5,067 nucleotides of DNA from Anaerolineae bacterium (GCA_027079895.1 JALWUZ010000435.1:1-5067); one strand, 5' to 3'; counted from the stretch's first letter, positions 1 through 5,067 are shown. The notes: generated by a model not told the origin, from the letters alone. Program-made: numbers and translations.

Positions 1-669
1 TATGAGATCGGGGCGCGGAGTGTGCCGGTGGTGATGGTGACGGGGGCGTTTGTGGGGATGACGCTGGCGGTGCAGGGGTTCAGCCAATTCAAGGGAATCG
101 GTCTGGAAGACCGGCTGGGCAGTGTGATCAATGTGAGCGTGGTGAAGGAACTGGGGCCTGTGCTGGCGGCGGTGATGCTGGCGGGCAGAGTAGGGGGGGC
201 GTTGACGGCAGAGCTGGGGACGATGGCGATCACGGAGCAGATCGACGCGGTGCGGGCTATCGGGGCGGATCCGATGTGCTACCTGGTGATGCCGCGTTTT
301 CTGGCGTGTGTGCTGCTGACGCCTTGCCTGACGATATATGCCGATCTGCTGGGAGTGATCGGGGGGTACGTGATTACGGTGATGTATTTCGGGGTGAATG
401 CGGAGGCGTTCTGGCGGTTCAGCGCCGAGGCGGTGGAGAAATGGGATGTGTTCGTGGGTTTGGGTAAGGCGGTTTTTTTCGGGGCGAGTATCGGACTTAT
501 AAGTTGTTTCAAAGGTTTCTATTGCAGCGCGGGGGCGCGGGGCGTGGGCAGAGCGTGTACGCAGGCGTTCGTGTACAGTTTTATAGCGATATTGGCGATT
601 GATTTTATTCTGGCGGTGGTGTTCAAAGGTATCTATGACACGTTGTGGGGGGTGCGGGTTATTTTTTAG
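1..669 (+). CDS. mlaE: MlaE/YrbE-family lipid ABC transporter permease, 5'-truncated by window edge
   Basis: This is the integral-membrane subunit of an Mla-type ABC transporter, which moves phospholipids or related lipids across the envelope with an MlaF ATPase and an MlaD substrate-binding protein. The frame is open from base 1, reading YEIGARSVPVVMVTGAFVG, so the GTG at 22 is only an internal codon and the true start lies upstream. 222 residues are visible, against about 250-265 for the family. Family marks are the early VTGAFVGMTLAVQG helix and ELGPVLAAVMLAGRVGGALTAELG. They are followed by the diagnostic TEQIDAVRAIGADPMCYLVMPR (about fragment residues 77-98), which contacts the ATPase. 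Hydrophobic helices follow at about 100-133, 151-168 and 193-216. The GARGVGRACTQAFVYSF stretch near the C-terminus looks planctomycete-like to me (inference). The gene ends in TAG 17 nt before the ATPase start. It is G-rich and C-poor compared with the genes further right. Confidence 0.93.
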   Translation, partial: YEIGARSVPVVMVTGAFVGMTLAVQGFSQFKGIGLEDRLGSVINVSVVKELGPVLAAVMLAGRVGGALTAELGTMAITEQIDAVRAIGADPMCYLVMPRFLACVLLTPCLTIYADLLGVIGGYVITVMYFGVNAEAFWRFSAEAVEKWDVFVGLGKAVFFGASIGLISCFKGFYCSAGARGVGRACTQAFVYSFIAILAIDFILAVVFKGIYDTLWGVRVIF

Positions 670-675
670 GCGGAA

Positions 676-680
676 ACAGG
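676..680 (+). promoter_or_regulatory. Ribosome binding site deciding the mlaF start
   Basis: ACAGG lies 6 nt before the GTG at 687. It is too close to the in-frame TTG at 681, and far from the GTG at 645 that would overlap the permease gene by 25 nt. This supports 687 as the ATPase start. The site is weak, as is usual for a gene translated right after its upstream neighbour. Confidence 0.45.
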
Positions 681-686
681 TTGACA

Positions 687-1445
687 GTGAGCAAAGAACA
701 TCCTCTGTTTGAATTACGCGGAGTATATAAATCCTTCGGGAGACAGGAGGTTTTGCGCGGTATCGATCTGGCTATCAAACGGGGCAGTACGACGGTGATT
801 ATCGGGGCGAGCGGTTGCGGTAAGACGGTGCTGCTGCGGCATCTGATTGTGCTGTTGCGGCCTGAGAGGGGGGAGGTGTTTTTTGGCGGGGGGCGGATAG
901 ATAATCTGCGGGAAAGTCAGTTGATTGCGGTGCGGCGGCGGTGCGGGTATCTGTTTCAGGCGGGGGCGTTGTTCGACAGTTTGAGCGTGGCGGAGAACGT
1001 GGCGTTTCCCCTGTTGGAACATACCGATTACAGCAGTGACGAGATTGCCCAGCTGGTGCGCGATAAGCTGGAGCTGGTGGGGATGACGGGGTTCGAGGAG
1101 CGTCTGCCGGCGGAGCTTTCGGGAGGACAGCAGCGGAGGGTGGCGCTGGCGCGAGCGATTGCGTTGGCACCGGAGGCGTTGTTGTATGATGAGCCGACGA
1201 CGGGACTGGACCCTATCCGGGCGGATATTATCAATGAACTTATCATCAAGTTGCAACGGCATCGGGATATTACGTCGGTGGTGGTGACGCACGATATGGC
1301 CAGCGCGTATAAGATTGGGGACCGAATTGTGATGCTCAAGGACGGCGGTATAGTGGCGGATGGGAGTCCGGAGGAGATTCGTAATAGCGGCCAAGAGGAT
1401 GTGCAGGAGTTTATCCAGGGGCAGAGCCATCATCGGGGACGGTGA
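687..1445 (+). CDS. mlaF: MlaF-family lipid ABC transporter ATP-binding protein
   Basis: This is the cytoplasmic ATPase that would power the MlaE permease encoded just upstream. From GTG 687 it has 252 residues, normal for MlaF/Ttg2A. All nucleotide-binding motifs are intact: Walker A GASGCGKT (about 40-47), Q-loop Gln in YLFQAGALFDSL (about 91), signature LSGGQQRRVALARA (from about 144), Walker B ALLYDEPTTGLDP (from about 164, catalytic Glu 169) and H-loop His in VVVTHDM (about 202). GALFDSLSVAENVAFPL after the Q-loop is typical of the MlaF subfamily rather than of sugar or amino-acid importers. An upstream GTG (645) would add 14 residues (GGAGYFLGGNRLT) that do not look like family sequence. 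The TTG at 681 is also possible. There is a 17-nt gap from mlaE, so the two are one operon. No mlaD follows; pgeF comes next, after 53 nt. Base use is strongly G-biased, as in mlaE. Confidence 0.93.
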   Translation: MSKEHPLFELRGVYKSFGRQEVLRGIDLAIKRGSTTVIIGASGCGKTVLLRHLIVLLRPERGEVFFGGGRIDNLRESQLIAVRRRCGYLFQAGALFDSLSVAENVAFPLLEHTDYSSDEIAQLVRDKLELVGMTGFEERLPAELSGGQQRRVALARAIALAPEALLYDEPTTGLDPIRADIINELIIKLQRHRDITSVVVTHDMASAYKIGDRIVMLKDGGIVADGSPEEIRNSGQEDVQEFIQGQSHHRGR

Positions 1446-1498
1446 AGAAAAGAGTTTGGATGCGGGTAAGAGGTGTGGGCAAGAGGTGCAGGTAGGGG

Positions 1499-2215
1499 AT
1501 GTCGGGGGCGAGTGGCGGCGTGGGTGACTGGGGGGTGGCGGGTCCACGGCTCGGTGCCGTCCAGGGGCAGGCTGTCCAGGGGGTGGTGCGGCTGGAGTGC
1601 TGTCGGCGGGGGCTGGGGGTGCTGGGACTGTCGCCGGAGCGGGTCGTCAGCCCCTACCAGGTACACGGGGCGCGGGTGGGGGTCGTCGGGACGGCTCACC
1701 TGGGCACCGTCCAGCCGGCGACGGACGCGCTGGTGACGGATGCGCCGGGGGTGCCGCTCCTGATGCGCTTCGCCGACTGCTCGCCGGTGGTGCTGTTCGA
1801 CCCGCTGCGGCGGGTGGTGGGGATAGCGCACGCCGGCTGGCGCGGCGTCGTCGCCGGTACTGTGGCGTCCACGTTGCGGACGATGCAGGCCCGGTGGGGG
1901 TGCGAACCGTCCGCTCTGTGGGCCGGCATCGGGCCGACGATCGGGCCGTGCTGCTACGAGGTGGGCCCGGAGGTGGCGGCGGCGGTGACGGCGGCCTGCC
2001 CGCCGGAGGCCGCTGTGGTGCGGTCGGTGGACGGGCGGCTGTATCTGGACTTGCCGGGGGCGGTGCGGGCGCAGTTGCACGCCGCCGGGGTGGAGCAGGT
2101 GGAGGATTCTGGCCTCTGCACGGCCTGTCACGTGGACGAGTTCTTCTCCCATCGGGCCGAGCGGGGGCGCACCGGTCGCTTCGGCGTGGTGGTGGAGTTG
2201 GCACCGAACCGGTAG
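1499..2215 (+). CDS. pgeF: PgeF/YfiH-family laccase-domain protein (peptidoglycan editing factor)
   Basis: This family is a single-domain laccase fold, reported variously as a polyphenol oxidase, a purine nucleoside phosphorylase/adenosine deaminase and an editor of peptidoglycan peptide stems. The product has 238 residues. The zinc/active-site triad is present: His56 in PYQVHGARV, Cys94 in RFADCSPVVLFDP and His111 in IAHAGWRG. The 17-residue Cys-to-His spacing equals that of E. coli YfiH (Cys107, His124). GIGPTIGPCCYEVG (143-156) and the C-terminal CTACHVDEFFSHRAERGRTGRFGVVV are also conserved. The N-terminus is poor: GGV at 6-8 matches the usual GGVS, but the strand before it is missing and the usual SLN and NR motifs are not recognisable. 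ATG 1499 is the first start after an in-frame TAG at 1493-1495, with AGG at 1490-1492 as ribosome binding site. The 3' end is partly duplicated downstream. pgeF often neighbours yggS. Confidence 0.88.
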   Translation: MSGASGGVGDWGVAGPRLGAVQGQAVQGVVRLECCRRGLGVLGLSPERVVSPYQVHGARVGVVGTAHLGTVQPATDALVTDAPGVPLLMRFADCSPVVLFDPLRRVVGIAHAGWRGVVAGTVASTLRTMQARWGCEPSALWAGIGPTIGPCCYEVGPEVAAAVTAACPPEAAVVRSVDGRLYLDLPGAVRAQLHAAGVEQVEDSGLCTACHVDEFFSHRAERGRTGRFGVVVELAPNR

Positions 2216-2274
2216 GGGCAAGGCTCGCCCTTGCCCAGGCACACCGATCGCTTCGGCGTGGTGGTGGAGTTGGC
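2167..2274 (+). repeat. Direct repeat: duplicated 3' end of pgeF (copies 2167-2202 and 2239-2274)
   Basis: Two 36-bp copies lie exactly 72 bp apart and match at 34 of 36 positions, with a perfect 27-bp core (2176-2202 and 2248-2274). Copy 1 is inside pgeF and encodes the final GRFGVVVELA stretch. Copy 2 is in the same frame beyond the pgeF stop; it reads TDRFGVVVELAD and ends at its own TGA (2279-2281). The 36 bp between the copies include the pgeF stop and a small palindrome. This looks like a duplication made when the palindrome arrived, so copy 2 may carry the ancestral pgeF end (inference). Confidence 0.85.
2216..2236 (+). repeat. Small palindromic element directly after the pgeF stop codon
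   Basis: GGGCAAGG (2216-2223) and CCTTGCCC (2229-2236) form a perfect 8-bp stem around the 5-nt loop CTCGC. The left arm is preceded by GTAG, whose TAG is the pgeF stop. GTAGGGGC-type palindromes like this are, from memory, scattered widely between genes of Chloroflexota and some other phyla. No T-run follows, so it is not a classical terminator. Whether other copies exist in this genome cannot be seen here. Confidence 0.6.
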
Positions 2275-2305
2275 CGATTGAGGGCCGGGAAGGACGGAGG
2301 GACGA

Positions 2306-2326
2306 CGACCGGCGCGGTCGCCTTTT
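2306..2326 (+). terminator. Weak terminator-like hairpin between pgeF and yggS
   Basis: CGACCG (2306-2311) and CGGTCG (2315-2320) pair around a 3-nt GCG loop and are followed by CCTTTT (2321-2326). The stem is only 6 bp and the T-run is short, so termination would be weak or partial. If real, it would partly separate yggS-yggT from pgeF. The rest of 2282-2355 is G-rich leader with no gene that I can support. Confidence 0.28.
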
Positions 2327-2355
2327 CCAACTGAGAGGGCGAAAGGGGGCGAGGG

Positions 2356-3081
2356 ATGACGATCGCCGAGAACTTGACCCGTGTCCACGAGCGCATTGCG
2401 GAGGCGGCGTTGCGGGCCGGACGCGACCCGGCGCAGGTGACTCTGGTCGCCGTGACCAAGACCCGTCCGGTGGAGGCCATCGTCGCCGCCTACGAGTGGG
2501 GCGTGCGCCATTTCGGGGAGAATCGGCCCGAAGAGGGGGACGCCAAGATACCCGCCGTCAACGCCGCCCTCGGCGAGCGTCCGACGTGGCACATGATCGG
2601 CCACATCCAAAGCCGGAAGGCGCGGCTGGTTGTGGCCGATTTCGATTACATCCATTCGGTGGACCGGCTCAAGATCGCCCGCCGGTTGAGCCGATTCGCC
2701 CAGGAGAGCGGGCGGGTGCTGCCGGTGCTGCTGGAGTGCAACATCTCCGGTGAGGAGGCCAAGTTCGGTTTCGAGGTTCACGGCTGGGAGCAGGACGCGC
2801 CCCGGCGGGAGCGGTTTTTCGCCGCCGTCGAGGAGATTCTGGCCCTGCCGGGGCTGGCGGTGCAGGGTCTGATGACGATGGCGCCGCTCAGCGACGACCC
2901 GGAGACGACCAGGCCGGTGTTCGCCGGGCTGCGCGGACTGTTGGACGCGCTGCGGGAACGGTTCCCGGCCGCCGATTGGCGTCACCTTTCGATGGGGATG
3001 AGCGATGACTTCACAGTCGCCGTCGAGGAGGGGGCGACGTTGGTGCGCATCGGGCGGGCGATTTTCGAGCAGAGGAGTTAG
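2356..3081 (+). CDS. yggS: YggS/PLPBP-family pyridoxal 5'-phosphate homeostasis protein
   Basis: This cytoplasmic protein has an alanine-racemase-like TIM-barrel fold; it binds pyridoxal 5'-phosphate without known catalysis and keeps the cofactor pool and amino-acid metabolism balanced. It has 241 residues, slightly over the usual 220-235. Visible motifs are the PLP lysine Lys35 in VAVTKTRP, HFGENR (52-57), WHMIGHIQSRK (78-88), NISGEEAKFGF (129-139), GLMTMAP (171-177) and LSMGMSDDFTVAVEEGATLV (211-230), which leads into RIGRAIF. The extra residues lie near VHGWEQDAPRRER (141-153), an insert I associate with Chloroflexota members (inference). The ATG at 2356 follows the purine-rich GGGGGCGAGGG and begins a typical N-terminus (MTIAENLTRVHERIAEAALRAG). 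It is 3 nt ahead of yggT, so they share a transcript. Confidence 0.95.
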   Translation: MTIAENLTRVHERIAEAALRAGRDPAQVTLVAVTKTRPVEAIVAAYEWGVRHFGENRPEEGDAKIPAVNAALGERPTWHMIGHIQSRKARLVVADFDYIHSVDRLKIARRLSRFAQESGRVLPVLLECNISGEEAKFGFEVHGWEQDAPRRERFFAAVEEILALPGLAVQGLMTMAPLSDDPETTRPVFAGLRGLLDALRERFPAADWRHLSMGMSDDFTVAVEEGATLVRIGRAIFEQRS

Positions 3082-3084
3082 GAA

Positions 3085-3336
3085 ATGATCTTCAACCTGA
3101 TACATGCCCTGTTCACGTTGTACTCGCTGGCGATCATCATCCGGGCGTTGATGACTTGGCTGCGTCCGGATCCGTCCAATCCGGTGTACCGCTTTCTGGT
3201 GGCGATCACGGAGCCGGTGCTGACTCCGCTGCGCCGCTACATCCCGCCGATGGGGGGACTGGACTTCACGCCGTTGATCGCCCTGGTTCTCCTGAGCCTC
3301 TTGGAGCGGCTGCTGATTCTGGTGTTGGTGCGCTGA
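3085..3336 (+). CDS. yggT: YggT/YlmG-family small integral membrane protein
   Basis: This 83-residue protein has the YggT family layout. A first membrane helix (about 3-25) ends in IIRALMTWLRPDPSNPVYRF. Next is the conserved loop TEPVLTPLRRYIPPMGGLDFTP (about 46-67), and then a second helix (about 65-82). The family is linked to ion homeostasis/osmotic stress in enterobacteria and to cell-division neighbourhoods in Gram-positives and to nucleoid distribution in chloroplasts and cyanobacteria; its molecular activity is not settled. The gene starts 3 nt after the yggS stop, and its ribosome binding site (GAGGAG, then TTAGGAA) lies across the end of yggS, indicating coupled expression. The length is that of a one-repeat YggT, as opposed to the longer two-repeat forms. 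Confidence 0.93.
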   Translation: MIFNLIHALFTLYSLAIIIRALMTWLRPDPSNPVYRFLVAITEPVLTPLRRYIPPMGGLDFTPLIALVLLSLLERLLILVLVR

Positions 3337-3342
3337 GTTGAA

Positions 3343-3375
3343 AACGGCGGTGCGGCTGCCGCCGACATCGCCGTT
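3343..3375. terminator. Stem-loop after yggT, possible terminator (better on the minus strand)
   Basis: AACGGCGGTG (3343-3352) pairs with CATCGCCGTT (3366-3375), 10 bp with one G-T pair. A competing inner stem is CGGCGG (3345-3350) with CCGCCG (3359-3364). On the + strand the tail is GATTGGTT, without a real T-run, so factor-independent termination of yggT would be poor. On the minus strand the same stem runs directly into TTTT, which would suit a leftward transcript, although no minus-strand gene is visible here. It lies in the 134-nt gap before the methyltransferase gene. Confidence 0.35.
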
Positions 3376-3455
3376 GATTGGTTCGGGGTGATTCATCCCC
3401 GCTCACTTCGACTTGTGACCGGAAGGCGTGTAACCGTCATCTGTCCCAAGTCTGC

Positions 3456-3462
3456 GGAGGGG
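3456..3462 (+). promoter_or_regulatory. Strong ribosome binding site before a GTG-TTG-ATG start cluster
   Basis: GGAGGGG lies 8 nt before the ATG at 3471. Three consecutive in-frame start codons follow (GTG 3465, TTG 3468, ATG 3471). Only the ATG has good spacing to the site; the GTG would be 2 nt away and the TTG 5 nt. I could not identify a convincing promoter in 3376-3455. Confidence 0.6.
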
Positions 3463-3470
3463 TAGTGTTG

Positions 3471-5067
3471 ATGAACGATATCCAAACCAAATTTCAGGAA
3501 CTACTGCGCGAGTTGTTTCAATTCGACCTGGCCGACCTGGACTTTGGCATCTATCGCATCCTGAACCACAAACGAAGACTCATCGAGCAGTGGATCGAGG
3601 AGACCCTCCCCAGAGAGATCAAAGAAGAACTTCGGAAGGGGGCTTTGGCCGAGCAGGCGCGGATTCAGCAGGCGATGGAGGAAGCCCGGAAGAAGGTGTT
3701 GGACACGTTGGACGAGGGCGCCCTGGACGCCGATGGCAACCTGGCCGAGCCGTATGTCAATACCAAAGTGGGCAGAGAATATCTGCAAGCCAGGGAGCAG
3801 GCCGCCCATACCCAAAGCGGTGAGGCCCTGGAAGCCGCCGTCTATAACCATCTCTACACCTTCTTCAGCCGCTACTACCAGGACGGCGATTTCATCTCCA
3901 AACGCCGCTATTCCAGGAAGGAACGTTACGCCATCCCCTACAACGGCGAGGAAGTCTATCTCTACTGGGCCAACCACGACCAGTATTACATCAAGACTGC
4001 CGAGCACTTTACCGACTACACCTGGAAGGCTCCCAACAGTGTGACCGTGCATTTCAAACTCCGGGCCGCGGACGTGGAGCAGAACAACGTCAAAGGCCAA
4101 AATCGGTTCTTCCTGCCCCAGACAGACGACCTGGCATGGGACGAGGAAACCCGCACGCTGATCATCCCCTTCGAGTACCGCCCGCTCATCGGGCAGGAAG
4201 CCGCCAGATACGGCAACCGGAAGCAGCAAGAGAAGATCATCGCCGAGGCCCTGGAGGAAATTCCTCGTCACCTGGCGAATGCTCCCTCTGCCCTGGCCGC
4301 GCTGACCGCCGAGCGGCGCAGGGACGCAAAAGGCAACCCCGTCTCCTACCTGGCCCATCACCTGCGCCAGTACACCGCCCGCAATACCAGGGACTTTTTC
4401 ATTCACAAAGACCTGCGGGGATTTCTCTCCCGCGAACTGGACTTTTACCTGAAGAACGAGGTTCTCAATCTGGAGGAGATGGAGGCGGCCGGCAAGAATC
4501 TGGCCGGGGGCTGGTTCCAGTTGATGCGGCTCATCAAGCGGGTGGGCAACCACATCATTGACTTTCTGGCACAGATCGAGGACTTCCAGAAGTCGCTCTG
4601 GGAGAAGAAAAAATTCGTCACCGAGACTTTCTACTGCGTCACCGTCGGCAACATCCCGGAGGAGTTCTACGCCGAAATCGTTGCCAACGAGGCCCAGTGG
4701 CGTGAGTGGCAGGCGTTGGGAATGATCCCGGAGAACGCGGAAGGGGTTGCGGACAGGATCGCGGACGGGACGTCCGCGTTCCCTGGCGCGGGTGGGAACG
4801 TGGGCGTCTCGTCCGCGTTTCCTGGTGGAGACAGGAACGTGGGCGTCTCGTCCGCGTTTCCTGGTGGAGACAGGAACGTGGGCGTCTCGTCCGCGTTCCC
4901 TGGTGGAGACAGGAGCGCGGGCGTCTCGTCCGCGTTCCCTGGTGGAGACAGGAGCGCGGGCGTCTCGTCTGCGTTCCCTGGTGGAGACAGGAGCGCGGGC
5001 GTCTCGTCTGCGTTCCCTGGTGGAGACAGGAGCGCGGACATCTCATCCGCGTTCCCTGGTGGAGACG
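3471..5067 (+). CDS. Type III Mod-like adenine-specific DNA methyltransferase, N-terminal part; 3' end outside window
   Basis: An ATG after a strong Shine-Dalgarno site opens a frame with no stop through base 5067, giving 532 residues here. The N-terminus LLRELFQFDLADLDFGIYRILNHKR (about 11-35) is one I recall from large site-specific DNA-methyltransferases resembling type III restriction-modification Mod subunits. Next come a charged helical, possibly coiled-coil region (about 36-82), an aromatic-rich middle (YNHLYTFFSRYYQDGDFISKRRYS, 125-148) and HHLRQYTARNTRDFFIHKDL (296-315). FVTETFYCVTVGNIPEEFYAEIVANEAQWREW (382-413) is, in relatives I recall, the last block before the catalytic domain. 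The DPPY and FxGxG motifs are not in the window, so the assignment rests on the N-terminal region only. From residue 435 the protein is a 13-residue repeat of the type SAFPGGDRSAGVS. Codons favour C endings, unlike mlaEF. A Res nuclease would be expected downstream. It could instead belong to another large methylase-based defence system. Confidence 0.65.
   Translation, partial: MNDIQTKFQELLRELFQFDLADLDFGIYRILNHKRRLIEQWIEETLPREIKEELRKGALAEQARIQQAMEEARKKVLDTLDEGALDADGNLAEPYVNTKVGREYLQAREQAAHTQSGEALEAAVYNHLYTFFSRYYQDGDFISKRRYSRKERYAIPYNGEEVYLYWANHDQYYIKTAEHFTDYTWKAPNSVTVHFKLRAADVEQNNVKGQNRFFLPQTDDLAWDEETRTLIIPFEYRPLIGQEAARYGNRKQQEKIIAEALEEIPRHLANAPSALAALTAERRRDAKGNPVSYLAHHLRQYTARNTRDFFIHKDLRGFLSRELDFYLKNEVLNLEEMEAAGKNLAGGWFQLMRLIKRVGNHIIDFLAQIEDFQKSLWEKKKFVTETFYCVTVGNIPEEFYAEIVANEAQWREWQALGMIPENAEGVADRIADGTSAFPGAGGNVGVSSAFPGGDRNVGVSSAFPGGDRNVGVSSAFPGGDRSAGVSSAFPGGDRSAGVSSAFPGGDRSAGVSSAFPGGDRSADISSAFPGGD
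4756..5067 (+). repeat. 39-bp tandem repeat of hairpin-forming palindromes inside the methyltransferase gene
   Basis: TCCGCG- or TCTGCG-starting units begin at 4773, 4812, 4851, 4890, 4929, 4968, 5007 and 5046. That is seven full units of exactly 39 bp plus 22 bp of an eighth, and the last base departs from the consensus. 39 is divisible by 3, so copy number does not shift the frame; each unit adds 13 residues such as SAFPGGDRSAGVS. The first unit differs in its middle (GGCGCGGGTGGGAAC). Each unit boundary carries a palindrome: hairpins begin at 4756, 4795, 4834, 4873, 4912, 4951, 4990 and 5029. An example is left arm GGAACGTGGGCG (4873-4884), loop TCT, right arm CGTCCGCGTTCC (4888-4899). The 4756 copy has a GGA loop, nearly all Watson-Crick pairs and one mismatch, so it looks like the founder. 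The array may continue past the window. Confidence 0.93.

Noticed and set aside
22..24. GTG 22 as the start of mlaE
   Set aside because: The frame continues to base 1 with the conserved residues YEIGARSV, so the gene begins outside the window.
645..686. Upstream GTG 645 as the start of mlaF
   Set aside because: It overlaps mlaE by 25 nt and adds residues unlike the family; ACAGG at 676-680 fits the GTG at 687 better.
1503..1645. G-quadruplex cluster in the G-rich pgeF 5' region
   Set aside because: There are several runs of three or more G, but no compact set of four with short loops. The runs fit the general G bias of the coding strand.
2128..3396. Minus-strand 422-residue open frame opposite yggS-yggT
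   Set aside because: It covers two well-supported + strand genes. Its product is rich in His, Arg, Gln and Pro without motifs, as expected of an antisense frame in G+C-rich DNA.
3407..3434. Sigma-70-like promoter with TTCGAC and TGTAAC before the methyltransferase gene
   Set aside because: The -35 match is poor and the 16-bp spacing is short; the resemblance is no better than chance in this sequence.
3501..4553. Minus-strand 350-residue open frame opposite the methyltransferase gene
   Set aside because: It is a shadow of the C-ending codon bias of the + strand gene. It shows no recognisable domain and no ribosome binding site.
4639..5046. Long minus-strand open frames over the repeat (NADETPALLSPPG-type and CLHQGTQTRRPRS-type proteins)
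   Set aside because: The 39-bp unit is a multiple of 3 and lacks stops in several frames, so any frame stays open. The + strand frame is continuous with 434 residues of non-repetitive, family-like protein and has a strong ribosome binding site.
4756..5067. CRISPR array
   Set aside because: The units are directly abutting near-identical 39-mers with no unique spacers, and they are in frame with a coding sequence.

Overview
The window is a high-G+C bacterial segment with all genes on the + strand and both ends cut inside genes. It falls into three blocks. Block 1 (1-1445) is the 3' part of an MlaE/YrbE-type lipid ABC-transporter permease followed by its MlaF-type ATPase. Block 2 (1499-3336) is a pgeF-yggS-yggT cluster: a multicopper-laccase-fold protein, a pyridoxal-phosphate homeostasis protein and a small two-helix membrane protein. 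Block 3 (3471 to the right edge) is the N-terminal part of a large protein that I read as a type III Mod-like adenine-specific DNA methyltransferase. Its reading frame runs off the window inside a 39-bp tandem repeat.

Organism: YggS (long form, with an NISGEEAKFGF motif and an LSMGMSDDF tail), the laccase-YggS-YggT order, the Mod-like protein and the abundant small palindromes all remind me of Chloroflexota (Anaerolineae-like) genomes. MlaE/MlaF belong to a system characteristic of bacteria with an outer membrane, and their C-terminal region looks planctomycete-like to me. Block 1 is strongly G-rich and C-poor on this strand, whereas blocks 2 and 3 are balanced or C-rich. The lineage is therefore uncertain, and a transfer or assembly junction near 1446-1640 should be considered. 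These placements come from memory of families, not from a search.

How the genes work together: MlaE and MlaF would form the membrane and ATPase core of a phospholipid/lipid transporter, but no substrate-binding MlaD follows. pgeF, yggS and yggT are common neighbours, often near division genes. yggS and yggT are separated by 3 nt and are surely co-transcribed. pgeF and yggS are separated by 140 nt that hold a palindrome, a duplicated copy of the pgeF 3' end and a weak terminator-like hairpin. The methyltransferase has its own strong ribosome binding site after a 134-nt gap with a stem-loop, and probably starts a separate restriction-modification unit that continues to the right.

The most striking feature is at 4756-5067. 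A palindrome able to form a 12-bp RNA hairpin recurs eight times at exactly 39-bp spacing, in frame, inside the methyltransferase. It sits where I expect the linker before the catalytic domain. Almost all differences between copies keep the hairpin paired, if G-U pairs are allowed.
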